Positions 35,172 through 45,886 are shown, counted from the first letter of the stretch. The stretch is 64,000 bases of DNA from Mycolicibacterium pulveris (GCF_010725725.1 NZ_AP022599.1:3596001-3660000), one strand, 5' to 3'. Made by a program: numbers and translations. The notes: generated by a model from the sequence alone, not told the origin.

Positions 35172-35558
35172 ATGCGAAACCAGATCGTCGTCGCCGGTGC
35201 GCTGATCTCCGGTGCCTCGCTGCTGGTCGCCCAGCGCGCCCGGCCGCCCGAGCTGGCCGGGCTGTGGGAGCTGCCCGGCGGCAAGGTCGCCCTCGGCGAG
35301 ACCGACGAGACGGCGCTGGCACGCGAACTGCACGAGGAGCTCGGCGTCGAAGTGTCGGTGGGCGCGCGCCTCGGCGCCGATGTCGCGCTCAATGCGACGA
35401 CGACGTTGCGGGCCTACCGCGTCACGCAGACCGGCGGCACCCTGCATCCCAACGACCATCGCGCATTGCGCTGGATCGGCGCCGACGAGCTCGACGAGCT
35501 GGCGTGGGTGCCGGCCGACCGGACGTGGCTGGCGGAACTCCGGGAAGCATTGGGCTGA
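35172..35558 (+). CDS. mutT2: Nudix hydrolase MutT2 (dCTP/8-oxo-dGTP pyrophosphatase)
   Basis: A 128-residue Nudix protein with a complete Nudix box starting at G-G-K-V-A-L-G-E and continuing through R-E-L-H-E-E-L-G near residues 38-60. MutT2 in mycobacteria hydrolyses dCTP, 5-methyl-dCTP and oxidised nucleotides to protect the nucleotide pool. Position between the pterin dehydratase and typA matches M. tuberculosis Rv1160. In M. tuberculosis the narGHJI nitrate reductase operon follows; here only about 230 bases and a small gene separate mutT2 from typA. Confidence 0.9.
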   Translation: MRNQIVVAGALISGASLLVAQRARPPELAGLWELPGGKVALGETDETALARELHEELGVEVSVGARLGADVALNATTTLRAYRVTQTGGTLHPNDHRALRWIGADELDELAWVPADRTWLAELREALG

Positions 35559-35573
35559 GGGCGCCCCGCTGAG

Positions 35574-35741
35574 TCACCGGCGCCGTGCCCGCTTGAACAC
35601 CTTGACCAGGTCCTTACCCCGGACGCCGTGCCGCTCGGCCTTGCGCACCTTCGCGACCACCACAGGGCAGCGCTTGCATCGCGGGTTGCTGTCGCAGCAC
35701 TTCTTCTTCGGTTTGAGGGCGGCGATCTTGCTGGCCTTCAA
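35574..35741 (-). CDS. Small Lys/Arg-rich protein with CC-x6-C-x2-C motif (55 residues)
   Basis: The start is taken as TTG 35741 (L-K-A-S-K-I-A-A-L-K-P-K-K-K). The longer frame to 35885 runs over typA and is a shadow. Four cysteines (K-K-C-C-D-S-N-P-R-C-K-R-C-P) form a likely zinc knuckle. The C-terminal half is a basic helix (R-K-A-E-R-H-G-V-R-G-K-D-L). GAGAGAG lies about 9 bases upstream of the TTG. Small proteins with this composition are widespread in mycobacteria. It may bind nucleic acid or ribosomes, an inference from composition and the position next to typA. Confidence 0.65.
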   Translation of the reverse strand: MKASKIAALKPKKKCCDSNPRCKRCPVVVAKVRKAERHGVRGKDLVKVFKRARRR

Positions 35742-35788
35742 GTGAGCTGGCTCTCTCGTTTTCGCGATGGGCGGTTTGCGCTGGGACA

Positions 35789-37687
<1,899 letters not shown>

Positions 37688-37690
37688 CCG

Positions 37691-38347
37691 TCAGCGCTGG
37701 GCGTCGAACACACCGGTGGCGGTCAGCTCGTCGACCATGATCTTCGCCATCAGCTCGGCGCGTTTCTCGCAGGCCAATCGGGCGGCGTCGGGGTCGCCGC
37801 GGCGGATCGCCAAGATTTCCTCCTCGTAGACCGGTCCGAAGTCCGTTCGGTTGCCGGGGTACTTCCAGAAACTGTTGGGCACGAAGCTCTGTGACGCGCG
37901 AATCGCCGCCTGCAGCCGCGGACCGGCGTACTCCGCGTTGAGGATGTTTCGGTAATCCCAACATGCCTGTTGGAATTGCAGCGAGTCCGCCGCCTCCCGG
38001 AACGCCCGCAGTGAGGAGTCGAGGTGGGCGAGGATCCGCGGGGTCGGGTTGGTCGCCGCCCTCGAAGCGACGACGCCGGTGAGAATGCCGTACAGCTCGT
38101 GGTGTTCGCGGACGGTCGCCTCGTCGAACCGCTCCACGAACGCGCCCCGGTGATAGCGCGTGGACAAAATGCCGTCGTGCTCGAGCTGCAGAATGGCTTC
38201 CTGCACCGGGATGCGACTCAGGCCGAGTTCCTTGGTGATCTTGGTGCGGTCGATCCGGTCCCCGGTGCGCAGCCGACCGCTGAGGATCATGTCGATGATG
38301 TGATCGACCACCTGATCCTTTTCCTTGACCCCGTAAACCTTCGGCAT
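37691..38347 (-). CDS. GntR family transcriptional regulator with FCD-type effector domain
   Basis: Start taken as ATG 38347 with GGGGGA about 8 bases upstream; the frame open to 38635 runs over the divergent lpqW and is not used. The 218-residue protein has a winged helix (I-T-K-E-L-G-L-S-R-I-P-V-Q-E-A-I-L-Q-L) near residues 37-55 and an all-helical FCD ligand domain from about 85 with E-L-Y-G-I-L-T-G-V. FCD regulators sense organic acids or sugars. M. tuberculosis has a TetR gene (Rv1167c) after lpqW and none that I recall here. The target is unknown, possibly itself or lpqW, 110 bases away. Confidence 0.85.
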   Translation of the reverse strand: MPKVYGVKEKDQVVDHIIDMILSGRLRTGDRIDRTKITKELGLSRIPVQEAILQLEHDGILSTRYHRGAFVERFDEATVREHHELYGILTGVVASRAATNPTPRILAHLDSSLRAFREAADSLQFQQACWDYRNILNAEYAGPRLQAAIRASQSFVPNSFWKYPGNRTDFGPVYEEEILAIRRGDPDAARLACEKRAELMAKIMVDELTATGVFDAQR

Positions 38348-38443
38348 TTCACGATCCCCCAGGAGTAGCTGAGCAAGTTTCTCACCCTCGGGCCGACTTT
38401 GCGTCCCCAACGTCACCGAAAACGGGATTGCACCCCGTGCCGA

Positions 38444-38449
38444 TACCCT
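38444..38449 (+). promoter_or_regulatory. -10 element TACCCT for lpqW
   Basis: TACCCT ends 7 bases before the GTG at 38457, predicting a leaderless lpqW transcript. Confidence 0.45.
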
Positions 38450-38456
38450 GAACACC

Positions 38457-40346
38457 GTGCCGGGACCCGTACGCGTCATTGTCGCGATATCTGCGCTGGT
38501 GGCAGCGGTAGCGGCGTGCACGGTCAGCCCGCCGCCGGCGCCCCAGAGCACCGACACCACCGAGGTGGCGGCCCCGCCACCACCTCGGCTGACCCAGATC
38601 ATCATGGCCATCGACTGGATCGGACCCGGTTTCAACCCTCATCTGTTGTCCGACCAGTCCCCGGTCAACGCGGCGATCAGTTCATTGGTGCTGCCCAGTT
38701 CGTTCCGCCCGATCCCGGACCCGAAGAGCCCGACGGGCTCGCGATGGGAACTCGACACCACCCTGCTCGAATCGGCGGAGGTGACCAACGAGGATCCGTT
38801 CACCGTCACCTACAAGATCCGGCCCGAGGCGTCCTGGACGGACAACGCCCCCATCGCCGCCGACGACTACTGGTATCTGTGGCGGCAGTTGGTCAGCCAG
38901 CCCGGGGTGGTCGATCCCGCAGGCTATGACCTGATCACCGGCGTGCAGTCGGTGGAGGGCGGCAAGACCGCGGTGGTGACCTTCTCCCAGCCGTATCCGG
39001 CGTGGCGCGAGCTGTTCAACGACATCCTGCCCGCCCACATCGTCAAGGACATTCCCGGCGGTTTCGCGGCGGGACTGGCGCGGGCGCTGCCCGTCACCGG
39101 CGGACAGTTCCGGGTCGAGACCATCGACCCGCAGCGCGACGAGATCCTGCTGGCCCGCAACGATCGCTACTGGGCTCAGCCCGCCAAACCGGATCAGATC
39201 CTGTTCCGCCGCGGCGGCGACTCCGCTGCGCTGGCCGACTCGATCCGCAACGGCGACACCCAGGTGGCCCAGGTGCACGGCGGGGCCGCCGCGTTCGCGC
39301 AGCTGTCCGCGATCCCCGACGTGCGCACCGCCCGCATCGTCACCCCTCGGGTCATGCAGCTGACGCTGCGGGCCCAGCAGCCCGCACTCGCCGACACCCA
39401 GGTGCGCAAGGCGATCCTGGGTCTGCTCGACGTCGATCTGCTCGCCTCGGTCGGCGCGGGTGACGACAACACGGTGACGTTGGCGCAGGCGCAGGTCCGC
39501 TCGCCGTCCGATCCTGGCTATGTGCCCACGGCGCCGCCGGCGATGAGCCGGGACGCGGCGCTGGAGCTGCTCTTCGACGCCGGCTACAAACTCGAGCCGA
39601 GCCAGCCCCCCTCGCCGGCCCCAGGCGCGCCGGCTCCCGACGAGGGCCGCGGACACATCACCAAAGACGGCGTGCCGCTTACCCTCGTACTCGGCGTGGC
39701 GGCCAACGATCCGACGTCAGTGGCGGTCGCCAACACCGCCGCCGACCAGTTGCGCAATGTCGGCATCACCGCGTCGGTGCAGGCGCTGGATCCGGTCGTG
39801 TTGTACGGCGAGGCGCTGGCCAACAACCGCGTCGACGCCGTGGTCGGATGGCGCCAGGCCGGCGGTGATCTCGCGACCGCGCTGGCGTCGCGCTACGGCT
39901 GTCGCGCGCTGCAGGCCACCGCGGTGGCGACGGCCCCCGAGAACCCAACCCCGGCACCGCCCACCAGGGGTGAACCGACCGAGCCGGCCACGACCGCACC
40001 GCCGCCGGAGCCGCCGTCGACCACGCCGACCGCCACGACCGCCGCACCGAGCCCGGAACCGCAACCGGAACCGGGTGAGCTGGTGCAGGCGCCGAGCAAC
40101 ATCACCGGCATCTGCGATCACAGCATCCAGCCGAAGATCGACGCGGCGCTCGACGGTGGGGAGGACATCGGCGACGTGATCACCGCCGTCGAACCGCGGT
40201 TGTGGAACATGGCGACCGTGTTGCCGATTCTGCAGGACACCACGATCGTCGCCGCGGGGCCCAGCGTGCGCAACGTCAGCCTGTCCGGTGCGGTGCCGGT
40301 GGGCATCGTGGGCGACGCCGGCAACTGGATGAAGTCACCGCAGTAG
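38457..40346 (+). CDS. lpqW: Lipoprotein LpqW, solute-binding-protein-like
   Basis: A 629-residue lipoprotein starting GTG 38457. The signal peptide ends with the lipobox V-A-A-C near residue 21. The mature part has the family 5 extracellular solute-binding fold (F-N-P-H-L-L near residue 61; [13 protein letters not shown] near 117). LpqW steers phosphatidylinositol mannosides between polar PIMs and LM/LAM in mycobacteria and is genetically linked to pimE. Unusual here: residues about 497-549 are a Pro/Thr/Glu-rich, likely disordered insertion (E-N-P-T-P-A-P-P through P-E-P-Q-P-E-P) within the C-terminal lobe, before N-I-T-G-I-C-D-H. Confidence 0.88.
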   Translation: MPGPVRVIVAISALVAAVAACTVSPPPAPQSTDTTEVAAPPPPRLTQIIMAIDWIGPGFNPHLLSDQSPVNAAISSLVLPSSFRPIPDPKSPTGSRWELDTTLLESAEVTNEDPFTVTYKIRPEASWTDNAPIAADDYWYLWRQLVSQPGVVDPAGYDLITGVQSVEGGKTAVVTFSQPYPAWRELFNDILPAHIVKDIPGGFAAGLARALPVTGGQFRVETIDPQRDEILLARNDRYWAQPAKPDQILFRRGGDSAALADSIRNGDTQVAQVHGGAAAFAQLSAIPDVRTARIVTPRVMQLTLRAQQPALADTQVRKAILGLLDVDLLASVGAGDDNTVTLAQAQVRSPSDPGYVPTAPPAMSRDAALELLFDAGYKLEPSQPPSPAPGAPAPDEGRGHITKDGVPLTLVLGVAANDPTSVAVANTAADQLRNVGITASVQALDPVVLYGEALANNRVDAVVGWRQAGGDLATALASRYGCRALQATAVATAPENPTPAPPTRGEPTEPATTAPPPEPPSTTPTATTAAPSPEPQPEPGELVQAPSNITGICDHSIQPKIDAALDGGEDIGDVITAVEPRLWNMATVLPILQDTTIVAAGPSVRNVSLSGAVPVGIVGDAGNWMKSPQ

Positions 40347-40376
40347 CCCGAGCCAGGTGACCGCCGAGTGTGCGCA

Positions 40377-40411
40377 GATCGGCCCCCGTCCGCGGGGGAG
40401 GGGGGCCGATC
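40377..40411. terminator. Bidirectional hairpin between lpqW and paralog A
   Basis: GATCGGCCCCC (40377-40387) pairs perfectly with 40401-40411 over 11 bp around a G/C-rich 13-base loop. It lies 30 bases after lpqW and 11 bases after the convergent gene's stop. Confidence 0.65.
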
Positions 40412-40422
40412 GGTTCCGCGGG

Positions 40423-41718
40423 CTACTCGCTGTCGGAACCACCCCTCGAGTCGCTGCCGCTGTCACTCGAGTCGCCGCTGCTGTCGGCGCCACTGCTGCT
40501 GGGGTCGGTGTCGTCGGCGGCGTCGGAGTCCGCAGACGAGTCACCGCTCTGAGTGCCGGAACCCGCACCGGTGGTGTTGCCCGGAGTCACCTTGTTGCCA
40601 TCGGTGAGATCAGTTCCGCCGCTTGCCAACTCGGTTTCCTCCGTGGCCGCGGAATCATCGGTCTCGGCTTCCTCGTCGACGGCGGACTCGGTGGCCTCGT
40701 CGGCTGTTGCTTCCTCTTCCGTGACGTCTTCCTCGCTGGCATCGGTCGCCGTTGACGCGCCGTCCTCATCACCGCCGGCTCCCGATTCCGTGGCAGTCTC
40801 GACTGCGACAGCGTCTTCAGACGCCGCGGTGCTCGTGGACGCCGGGGTGACGTCGAGGCTCACCGTCCGGGCCGCCGAAGTCGCGGTCGCCGTGATGGCC
40901 GCCGTCTCCGCCGTCTCGGGCGTCGCCTCAGTCTCGGTTTCGGTTGCGGCCGCGGCCGTGGGCGGTGTGATCGCGTCGAGGATCCTGTCGCGAATACTCA
41001 CGATCACGCCGATGGCGCCGCCGTTCGGGCCGATCAACCCCGGAAAACCATTGGCGGTATAGCCGTTGATCACACCGTCGAGGATGGTGGCCGGTGCGTT
41101 GATGAACGCGTTGACCACGCCGTTGAAGTCGCCTGCGGCGAAAGCGTTTACAGCGTCCTGTACCGCCTCCGCGGTGGCCTGGAAAAGGCCGAGCGGCGGA
41201 CTGATCAGACCGATCCCGAGCAGAGGTATTGCTTGCGGGATGACGTTGATGACGGCCACCAGATTGTTGATCGGCGTTTGCAATGGCGGTAGCAGCGGCA
41301 GCGCGGCCAGGATGACGCCGGTCGACAATATTTCGGCGGCCTCTTGGAACTGTCCAGCGGCCAGTTGTTCAAGAGCCCTGTCGAAGGTAGCCGGGATACC
41401 GATGGGGTTGCTCGCCTCGAACAAGCCGTGTATCGCTGAGCCGAGATTCTGGACCATGGTGAGTTGGTTCACCGCGATCTGCTGCAGAATCGGCGCGATG
41501 CCTTCCTCGAAGATGTCGTTGTAGAGGAATCCCAGATTGGCCAGGGTGTTGTCCAGCAGCTCAGCGTATGTAGCGGTCAGGGTTACCGGCGCGGAGTAAA
41601 CCGTTGCTGCACTCTCAGGAATATCCGTTGCGGGCGGCGCTACCGGCGATACTGCAATGACGCCGGCGCTAATTAATGCAACACCTGTGGTGACGGTTGA
41701 GCGAACAGCGACTTGCAT
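40423..41718 (-). CDS. Exported acidic-tail protein, paralog A (GjpA-porin-like family name possible)
   Basis: Start taken as ATG 41718 (M-Q-V-A-V-R-S-T), with AGAAGGAG 6 bases upstream; a second ATG 6 bases earlier is too close to the ribosome site. The 431-residue protein begins with a signal-like segment (T-T-G-V-A-L-I-S-A-G-V-I-A-V-S-P-V-A-P-P). A hydrophobic, helical core follows to about residue 255, with A-P-A-T-I-L-D-G-V-I-N-G-Y and I-R-D-R-I-L-D-A-I. The last about 175 residues are a Glu/Asp/Thr/Ser tail containing D-G-N-K-V-T-P and ending S-D-S-E. Related mycobacterial proteins are sometimes named outer-membrane porin GjpA; I cannot confirm that here. Function unknown; probably envelope or surface. 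Confidence 0.8.
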   Translation of the reverse strand: MQVAVRSTVTTGVALISAGVIAVSPVAPPATDIPESAATVYSAPVTLTATYAELLDNTLANLGFLYNDIFEEGIAPILQQIAVNQLTMVQNLGSAIHGLFEASNPIGIPATFDRALEQLAAGQFQEAAEILSTGVILAALPLLPPLQTPINNLVAVINVIPQAIPLLGIGLISPPLGLFQATAEAVQDAVNAFAAGDFNGVVNAFINAPATILDGVINGYTANGFPGLIGPNGGAIGVIVSIRDRILDAITPPTAAAATETETEATPETAETAAITATATSAARTVSLDVTPASTSTAASEDAVAVETATESGAGGDEDGASTATDASEEDVTEEEATADEATESAVDEEAETDDSAATEETELASGGTDLTDGNKVTPGNTTGAGSGTQSGDSSADSDAADDTDPSSSGADSSGDSSDSGSDSRGGSDSE

Positions 41719-41724
41719 AGTCAT

Positions 41725-41732
41725 CTCCTTCT
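41725..41732 (-). promoter_or_regulatory. Strong Shine-Dalgarno AGAAGGAG for paralog A
   Basis: AGAAGGAG is 6 bases from the ATG at 41718 and decides this start. Comparable sites precede C (AAAAGGAG, 44113-44120), D (AAGGAG, 47164-47159) and E (AGGAG, 50195-50191). Paralog B has none at that distance. Confidence 0.75.
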
Positions 41733-42168
41733 GATAGCGCCGGTGACTGAGGCTTCACGGGAATAGTCAGAAGCGTAGAGCAAATAGATGTAAATCGAAA
41801 GTGCAATGGGCTCTTAGAGTTTCGTTTATCCAGCCAATACCTGACACACCGTCCGCAGCATGCAATTTAGGCAAACAATCGCTGGAATTCGGGCGTACCC
41901 GCAGGGATGCTTGCGGGAAGGAATCTCATTCTTGGCGTTGAGTTGCTGGATTTGCACGACGCTTCGAAAATCAACAGCGGGTCCCGCAGTAGTGCGCTAA
42001 AGAATGAATTGCTGTCAGTGGAGCCTTCGGTGCTCGGGCAGGAGGTGTTCTCGACCTCGCGCTCACGGACAGTCAATATCGGCAATCGCGCGGAGGGGTG
42101 ACTACGCCAACCGCCGACGAGGCGGGTTCGTGTGGATCAAGCCCGCTGGAAACGCGACCCACCCAGCA
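41733..42168. other. Intergenic region between paralogs A and B, no gene recognised
   Basis: About 435 bases with visibly lower GC than the flanks. It should hold the promoter of A near its left end, but no convincing pair of promoter hexamers was found. An open frame at 41867-42085 (minus) has no ribosome site and no recognisable product. The right end runs into the hairpin after B. Confidence 0.4.
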
Positions 42169-42199
42169 GTAGGCCTCCTCGCGATGCGAGGAGGCCTAC
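42169..42199 (-). terminator. Perfect 14-bp hairpin after paralog B
   Basis: GTAGGCCTCCTCGC (42169-42182) pairs perfectly with 42186-42199 around the 3-base loop GAT. It lies 20 bases after the stop of B. Stem stability is very high and there is no U-tract. Confidence 0.7.
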
Positions 42200-42218
42200 C
42201 GTGGTCAGGATTGGGTGG

Positions 42219-43337
42219 TTATTCGCTTGCACCCGAACCGGATCCGCCGTCGTCGCCGGCGTTCTCGGTGTCGGTGTCGGCGTTACCCGTGTCGGCACTA
42301 CTAGCGTTGCCAGCGGCGCCGACTTCGGCAAGCACTCTATTGGCCACATCGCCGAAGGTCACCTTGTCCGTGGAGTCGGCATCTTCAGGCGTACCGCTGA
42401 TGCCGCCGCCCGGCACCGCTTTCAAGCTCTCACGGATGTCGGTTGTCGTTCCGTCAGTGGCGTCTTCGGCTGGTTCCTCACTGTCGAGGTCCTCGGCTTG
42501 GTCGACCGATAGGGCGCTGACGTCGTCCGAACCGCTATCGCCTGCTGCGCCCTCTTGCGCGGCGACTTCCTCGACGTCGCCGGTTTCTTGATCTTCACTG
42601 CCGGCGCTCTGTGTCAACGGTGCCGGATCCTCCTCCTGCACAGCCGGTGCTGCCAGCGGGAAGTCGAAATCGGGCGGGCCGCCGATCGCGCCGAGAATGG
42701 TGTCTCGGATGGTCACCGGCACGGTAAGCAGTCCGAGGTTGCCCAACAGTCCGGGCGTGAAGGTCGGGTCGTAACCGTTGATAACTGCGTTGGCGATCAC
42801 TGCAGGCCCAGCGACAAGGGCGCCCAAGACCCCCGCCGGATCGTTGGCTTGGGCCGCGTCGATTACGCCTTGGATCGCTTGTCCTGTCCCCTGGAAGAGA
42901 GCGAAGGGCACCCCGATCAGTGGCAGCGCGCTGAGTGCGATCATTGTCGGGAGGGTGTCGACGACTGCGACCAGATTTAGTATCGGGTTGAGGAACAACG
43001 GAAGAACGGGGAACAGAAAGCCTGCGAACGCTGATGAGAGAGTTTCAAAGGCATCTTGGACCTCGGCGTTCTGGAGTTCGCCGATCGCGGTCTGCAGCTG
43101 AGCCGGGAAGCCGAACGGATCGTTGGGATCGAGGTAGTCAGCCAGGGCTGTTCCGGCGTCTTGCAGGTTTTCGATCTGGTTCTGCAAGATTCGCAGCGGA
43201 ATCGGCAGCAGGCCCGGTTCGACGAAGTCTTCAAGTAGCGACTGCAGGTTGGCCGCGGTGTTCGTGAAGAGCAGCTCGTAGGCCTCGAGCGGGTTGGCCA
43301 TCAGCGCCACGGGAGGGCAAACGATAGTGAGCCACAT
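42219..43337 (-). pseudogene. Acidic-tail paralog B, lacking the export signal (5'-truncated)
   Basis: The 372-residue open frame has the same core and tail as A, C and D: F-L-F-P-V-L-P-L-F-L-N-P, A-V-I-N-G-Y with P-G-L-L-G, then I-R-D-T-I-L-G-A-I, an acidic tail with I-R-E-S-L-K-A-V-P-G, and the end G-S-G-A-S-E. Homology starts abruptly at V-A-L-M-A-N-P-L-E, which aligns with V-N-L-M-A-D-P-V-E of D. The roughly 40 residues before it, including the signal, are absent. No signal-like segment is found in any frame upstream. GGAG is 12-13 bases before the ATG, too far to be a good site. It is probably a decapitated gene copy; if translated, the product would stay in the cytoplasm. Confidence 0.65.
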
Positions 43338-44057
43338 GGTGCGCGTTCGCTCCCATGTAGAGCACGTGATGTCCGACGCTTGAGGCCGCCACGACCGGTG
43401 TAGATTCCGGTCATGGCGCTTGATTGGCTCCCCTCACGCATGTCCTGCCGGTTACTTGGTTTGTAGGCGTGACACATGCGCAGCGCGCGGCGACAGCGAA
43501 CAGGGCAAGCTTGCCAAGCCGGAATGGGGACCCGGCCAGTGAAGCGGGGCGTCTGCTGCCGATGGGGACGAATCAACGCGATGGCTTTTCGCGCGGACGA
43601 ACTGGCCTCGTGCACGCGCTAGACCTGTCCCGCCCTGCAGGCGCCTCGCACCACACCGCGGTCTGATACGCGGCTGCAGGGGGCGGGATTCTCCCGACAC
43701 TGGGGGCTTGCGTGGTGGGCAACGAGCATTCTCCGCACGCAGAGATCGGCGCACGCAGTCCTTTGCTCAGGAACGGATTATGGATTCAAGATTTTGTAAA
43801 GGCAACGGAAGAGCGGCGAAATTTTAAGCCGCATCCGGACGATCCCGTCTCAGAGCATTTGCTAGCGAACGACCTCGGCGGGGCCTACGGAGCAGAGGGC
43901 GACTTGAGCCACGAGGCCTGGAGGCGGGCAGGTTCACCGGATGATTCGGCAAGGCGGTCCGTACCTGCGCATAGCGAGGGCAAAAGCGACCGGTGAGGTG
44001 CCCCCACCCCGCCAAGACGGCTCGAGATAATTCCGAGAGGAAATTTTTACCAAAGCG
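43338..44057. other. 720-base region between paralogs B and C, no gene recognised
   Basis: It separates the truncated start of B from the promoter of C, which face away from each other. The right third is AT-richer than the window. An open frame at 43712-43996 (plus, 94 codons) starts at a GTG without a ribosome site and encodes nothing recognised. No tRNA, inverted repeat of note or insertion-sequence end was seen. It may be debris from the event that removed the start of B. Confidence 0.4.
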
Positions 44058-44086
44058 TTAACAGTTAACTGACTCTGCGGTAACGT
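44058..44086 (+). promoter_or_regulatory. Promoter of paralog C
   Basis: TTAACA (44058-44063) and TAACGT (44081-44086) are separated by 17 bases. The predicted start near 44093 gives a leader of about 33 bases carrying AAAAGGAG before the ATG at 44126. The surrounding sequence is AT-rich for this genome, with a repeated GTTAAC. Confidence 0.5.
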
Positions 44087-44125
44087 GTGCTTGACACAGT
44101 CGTCGTCTACGTAAAAGGAGAAGCC

Positions 44126-45454
44126 ATGCAGGGAGCCATTCGCCCCTATCTCACCGCAGGGGTGGCTTTGGTTGGAGCCAGCGTGATCGCCGTCAGCCCG
44201 GTGGCGCCGCCGGTGCCAGACATCAAGGTTGGCGCAACGCCGAGCGTGAGTTCAGCGATGCAACTCGCCTCGGCCACCAACCCACTGGCCGCGTTGGGCG
44301 ATCTCTTCGGGAACACCGGAAACAGTCTTAACGGGCTCGTGCAGCAGGTCGCCGCAGATCCGGCGCCCATCCTGGCGCAGTTGGTCATCAACCAGGGCCA
44401 TGCCCTTCAATATTTCGTCGATTTGGCTCAAGAAGTCGGGGGGTTGCTTCCCGACATCGCCCAACTCATCCAACAAGCCGCCCAAACGATCGTCACGCAG
44501 CTGGGTGAGGGTGATATCACCGGCGCGGGACAGACGCTGAGCCAGACTCTGGTCTTCTCTGCACTTCCGCTGGCCGCCCTGTTAGTACCGCCGCTGAACT
44601 TCGCGTCGAACATCACGCAGAACATCGCCAACGTGGCCGCGGCTGTGAACGGCGAATTTATCTTCCAAGTGCTGTTGCCGGTCATCTATCCGGTCATGGG
44701 GTCGATCAACGGCGGGGCCGATATCCTTCAAACTGCCTACGATGCCGTCCGCGCGGGCGACCTCGTTGGCGCTGTCGGGGCGTTGGTCAGCGCCCCGATC
44801 GTCATGACCGACACCATTCTCAACGGCTTCGGCGATTTCGCGGGCCTGTTGACTCCGCACAACGCATTCGGTTTCAACGGCGGGATCGTCGCGTCGTTGT
44901 TGGGCTTCAGAACCTCGATCGCGGACGCGTTGAAGCCGATCTCGTTCCCTTACACGCCGCCTGATGTGCAATACCCGTCGGCGCTGGCCGCGGCGACGGA
45001 CGTCACCCTCAGTACCGAGGTCGAAGAGAAGGCCCCAGAGGCCGTCGGTGCATCCTCGGGTGAAGCCGAGAGCGGGGTGACCTCGCTGGCCAACACCGGC
45101 GGCACCGACGAGTCCGGAGTAGCCGGCGCCGAAGAGCAGGAAGGCGAGGCGCCCGAGGCAGAGGCGCCCGAGGAAGAGGCGCCCGAGGAAGAGGCGCCCG
45201 TGGACGACTCGGACGTCGATGGCTCCGAGGAAGACGCGGACGAAGACGAGAACGCCGGCAGCGGACAGATCCGCGAGAGCCTGGTGGCCGTTCCCGGCCA
45301 GACGGGTCTGGGTACCGGCGGCGACGACGGCGGCGAATCGGAGACAGCCAACACGCCGGCGAACACTGCCGGCGGCTCCGGTGACGACGGCGGCTCGGAA
45401 AACGACGGTGACGCTGGCGGCTCGGAGTCCGGCGGATCCGGCGGCGACGAGTAA
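44126..45454 (+). CDS. Exported acidic-tail protein, paralog C
   Basis: Start taken as ATG 44126 (M-Q-G-A-I-R-P-Y) with AAAAGGAG 5 bases upstream; the frame opens earlier at 44087. The 442-residue protein has the family signal (T-A-G-V-A-L-V-G-A-S-V-I-A-V-S-P-V-A-P-P-V-P-D-I). A core to about residue 275 has V-S-A-P-I-V-M-T-D-T-I-L-N-G-F and G-L-L-T-P. The tail has a Glu-Ala-Pro repeat (E-A-P-E-E in three to four copies), Q-I-R-E-S-L-V-A-V-P-G near residue 382, and Gly/Ser/Asp ending G-G-D-E. It is the only plus-strand member of the cluster and is followed by a 16-bp perfect hairpin. Function unknown. Confidence 0.8.
   Translation: MQGAIRPYLTAGVALVGASVIAVSPVAPPVPDIKVGATPSVSSAMQLASATNPLAALGDLFGNTGNSLNGLVQQVAADPAPILAQLVINQGHALQYFVDLAQEVGGLLPDIAQLIQQAAQTIVTQLGEGDITGAGQTLSQTLVFSALPLAALLVPPLNFASNITQNIANVAAAVNGEFIFQVLLPVIYPVMGSINGGADILQTAYDAVRAGDLVGAVGALVSAPIVMTDTILNGFGDFAGLLTPHNAFGFNGGIVASLLGFRTSIADALKPISFPYTPPDVQYPSALAAATDVTLSTEVEEKAPEAVGASSGEAESGVTSLANTGGTDESGVAGAEEQEGEAPEAEAPEEEAPEEEAPVDDSDVDGSEEDADEDENAGSGQIRESLVAVPGQTGLGTGGDDGGESETANTPANTAGGSGDDGGSENDGDAGGSESGGSGGDE
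45146..45200 (+). repeat. 15-bp tandem repeat inside the tail of paralog C
   Basis: Units at 45146-45160, 45161-45175 and 45176-45190 (GAGGCGCCCGAGGAA with small changes) are followed by a partial unit at 45191-45200. They encode Glu-Ala-Pro-Glu-Glu. In-frame gain or loss of units would change tail length without frameshift. Confidence 0.8.
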
Positions 45455-45469
45455 CCACGACAGGAACAG

Positions 45470-45505
45470 ATCGGTCCCCCTCCTGGTGACAGGAGGGGGA
45501 CCGAT
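45470..45505 (+). terminator. Perfect 16-bp hairpin after paralog C
   Basis: Arms 45470-45485 and 45490-45505 are perfectly complementary around the loop GTGA, 16 bases after the stop. It is the longest perfect tight-loop hairpin in the window. Confidence 0.75.
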
Positions 45506-45829
45506 TGCTGTGACCTGATCGGGTGGGCTGTGTAGCCCCCGACAGCTGTGATGCTCGGCTGAGCGTTTGCAGGGAGGTTGATGCCGCAAAGGGAAAGTCG
45601 GCACTACGCTGCGGCCTTCTTGATTGGTCACACTCGAAACGTCAGCTTCAACAGCAAAGTTCAAGTCCTCGAGTAAAAGGCTGCTAAGCCCACGCTTCAA
45701 GCACACGGCATCGCTGACGGCTACATAGCCATATCGCGCGTCGTCCAAAGCCAGCGGGTGAAGCCAGGGTATTCATCGACGATCCGTGCACGGCCAGCGG
45801 TGCGCTACGCGCCGCCGGAACACCGAAAA
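45506..45829. other. Region between convergent paralogs C and D, no gene recognised
   Basis: About 324 bases between the two terminators. No ribosome site plus open frame was convincing, and no repeat or RNA gene was seen. Confidence 0.4.
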
Positions 45830-45866
45830 GTAGGGGCCCCAAGCTTCAAAAGGAAAGGGCCCCTAC
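45830..45866 (-). terminator. Hairpin after paralog D
   Basis: GTAGGGGCCC (45830-45839) pairs perfectly with 45857-45866 over 10 bp around a 17-base A-rich loop. It lies 20 bases after the stop of D. Confidence 0.6.
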
Positions 45867-45886
45867 CTGTCTGCTACGGGATGCGG

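Noticed and set aside
43712..43996. 94-codon frame between paralogs B and C
   Set aside because: No ribosome site or promoter near the GTG, no similarity recognised, and the region looks like degraded sequence. Kept only as a note in the intergenic entry.
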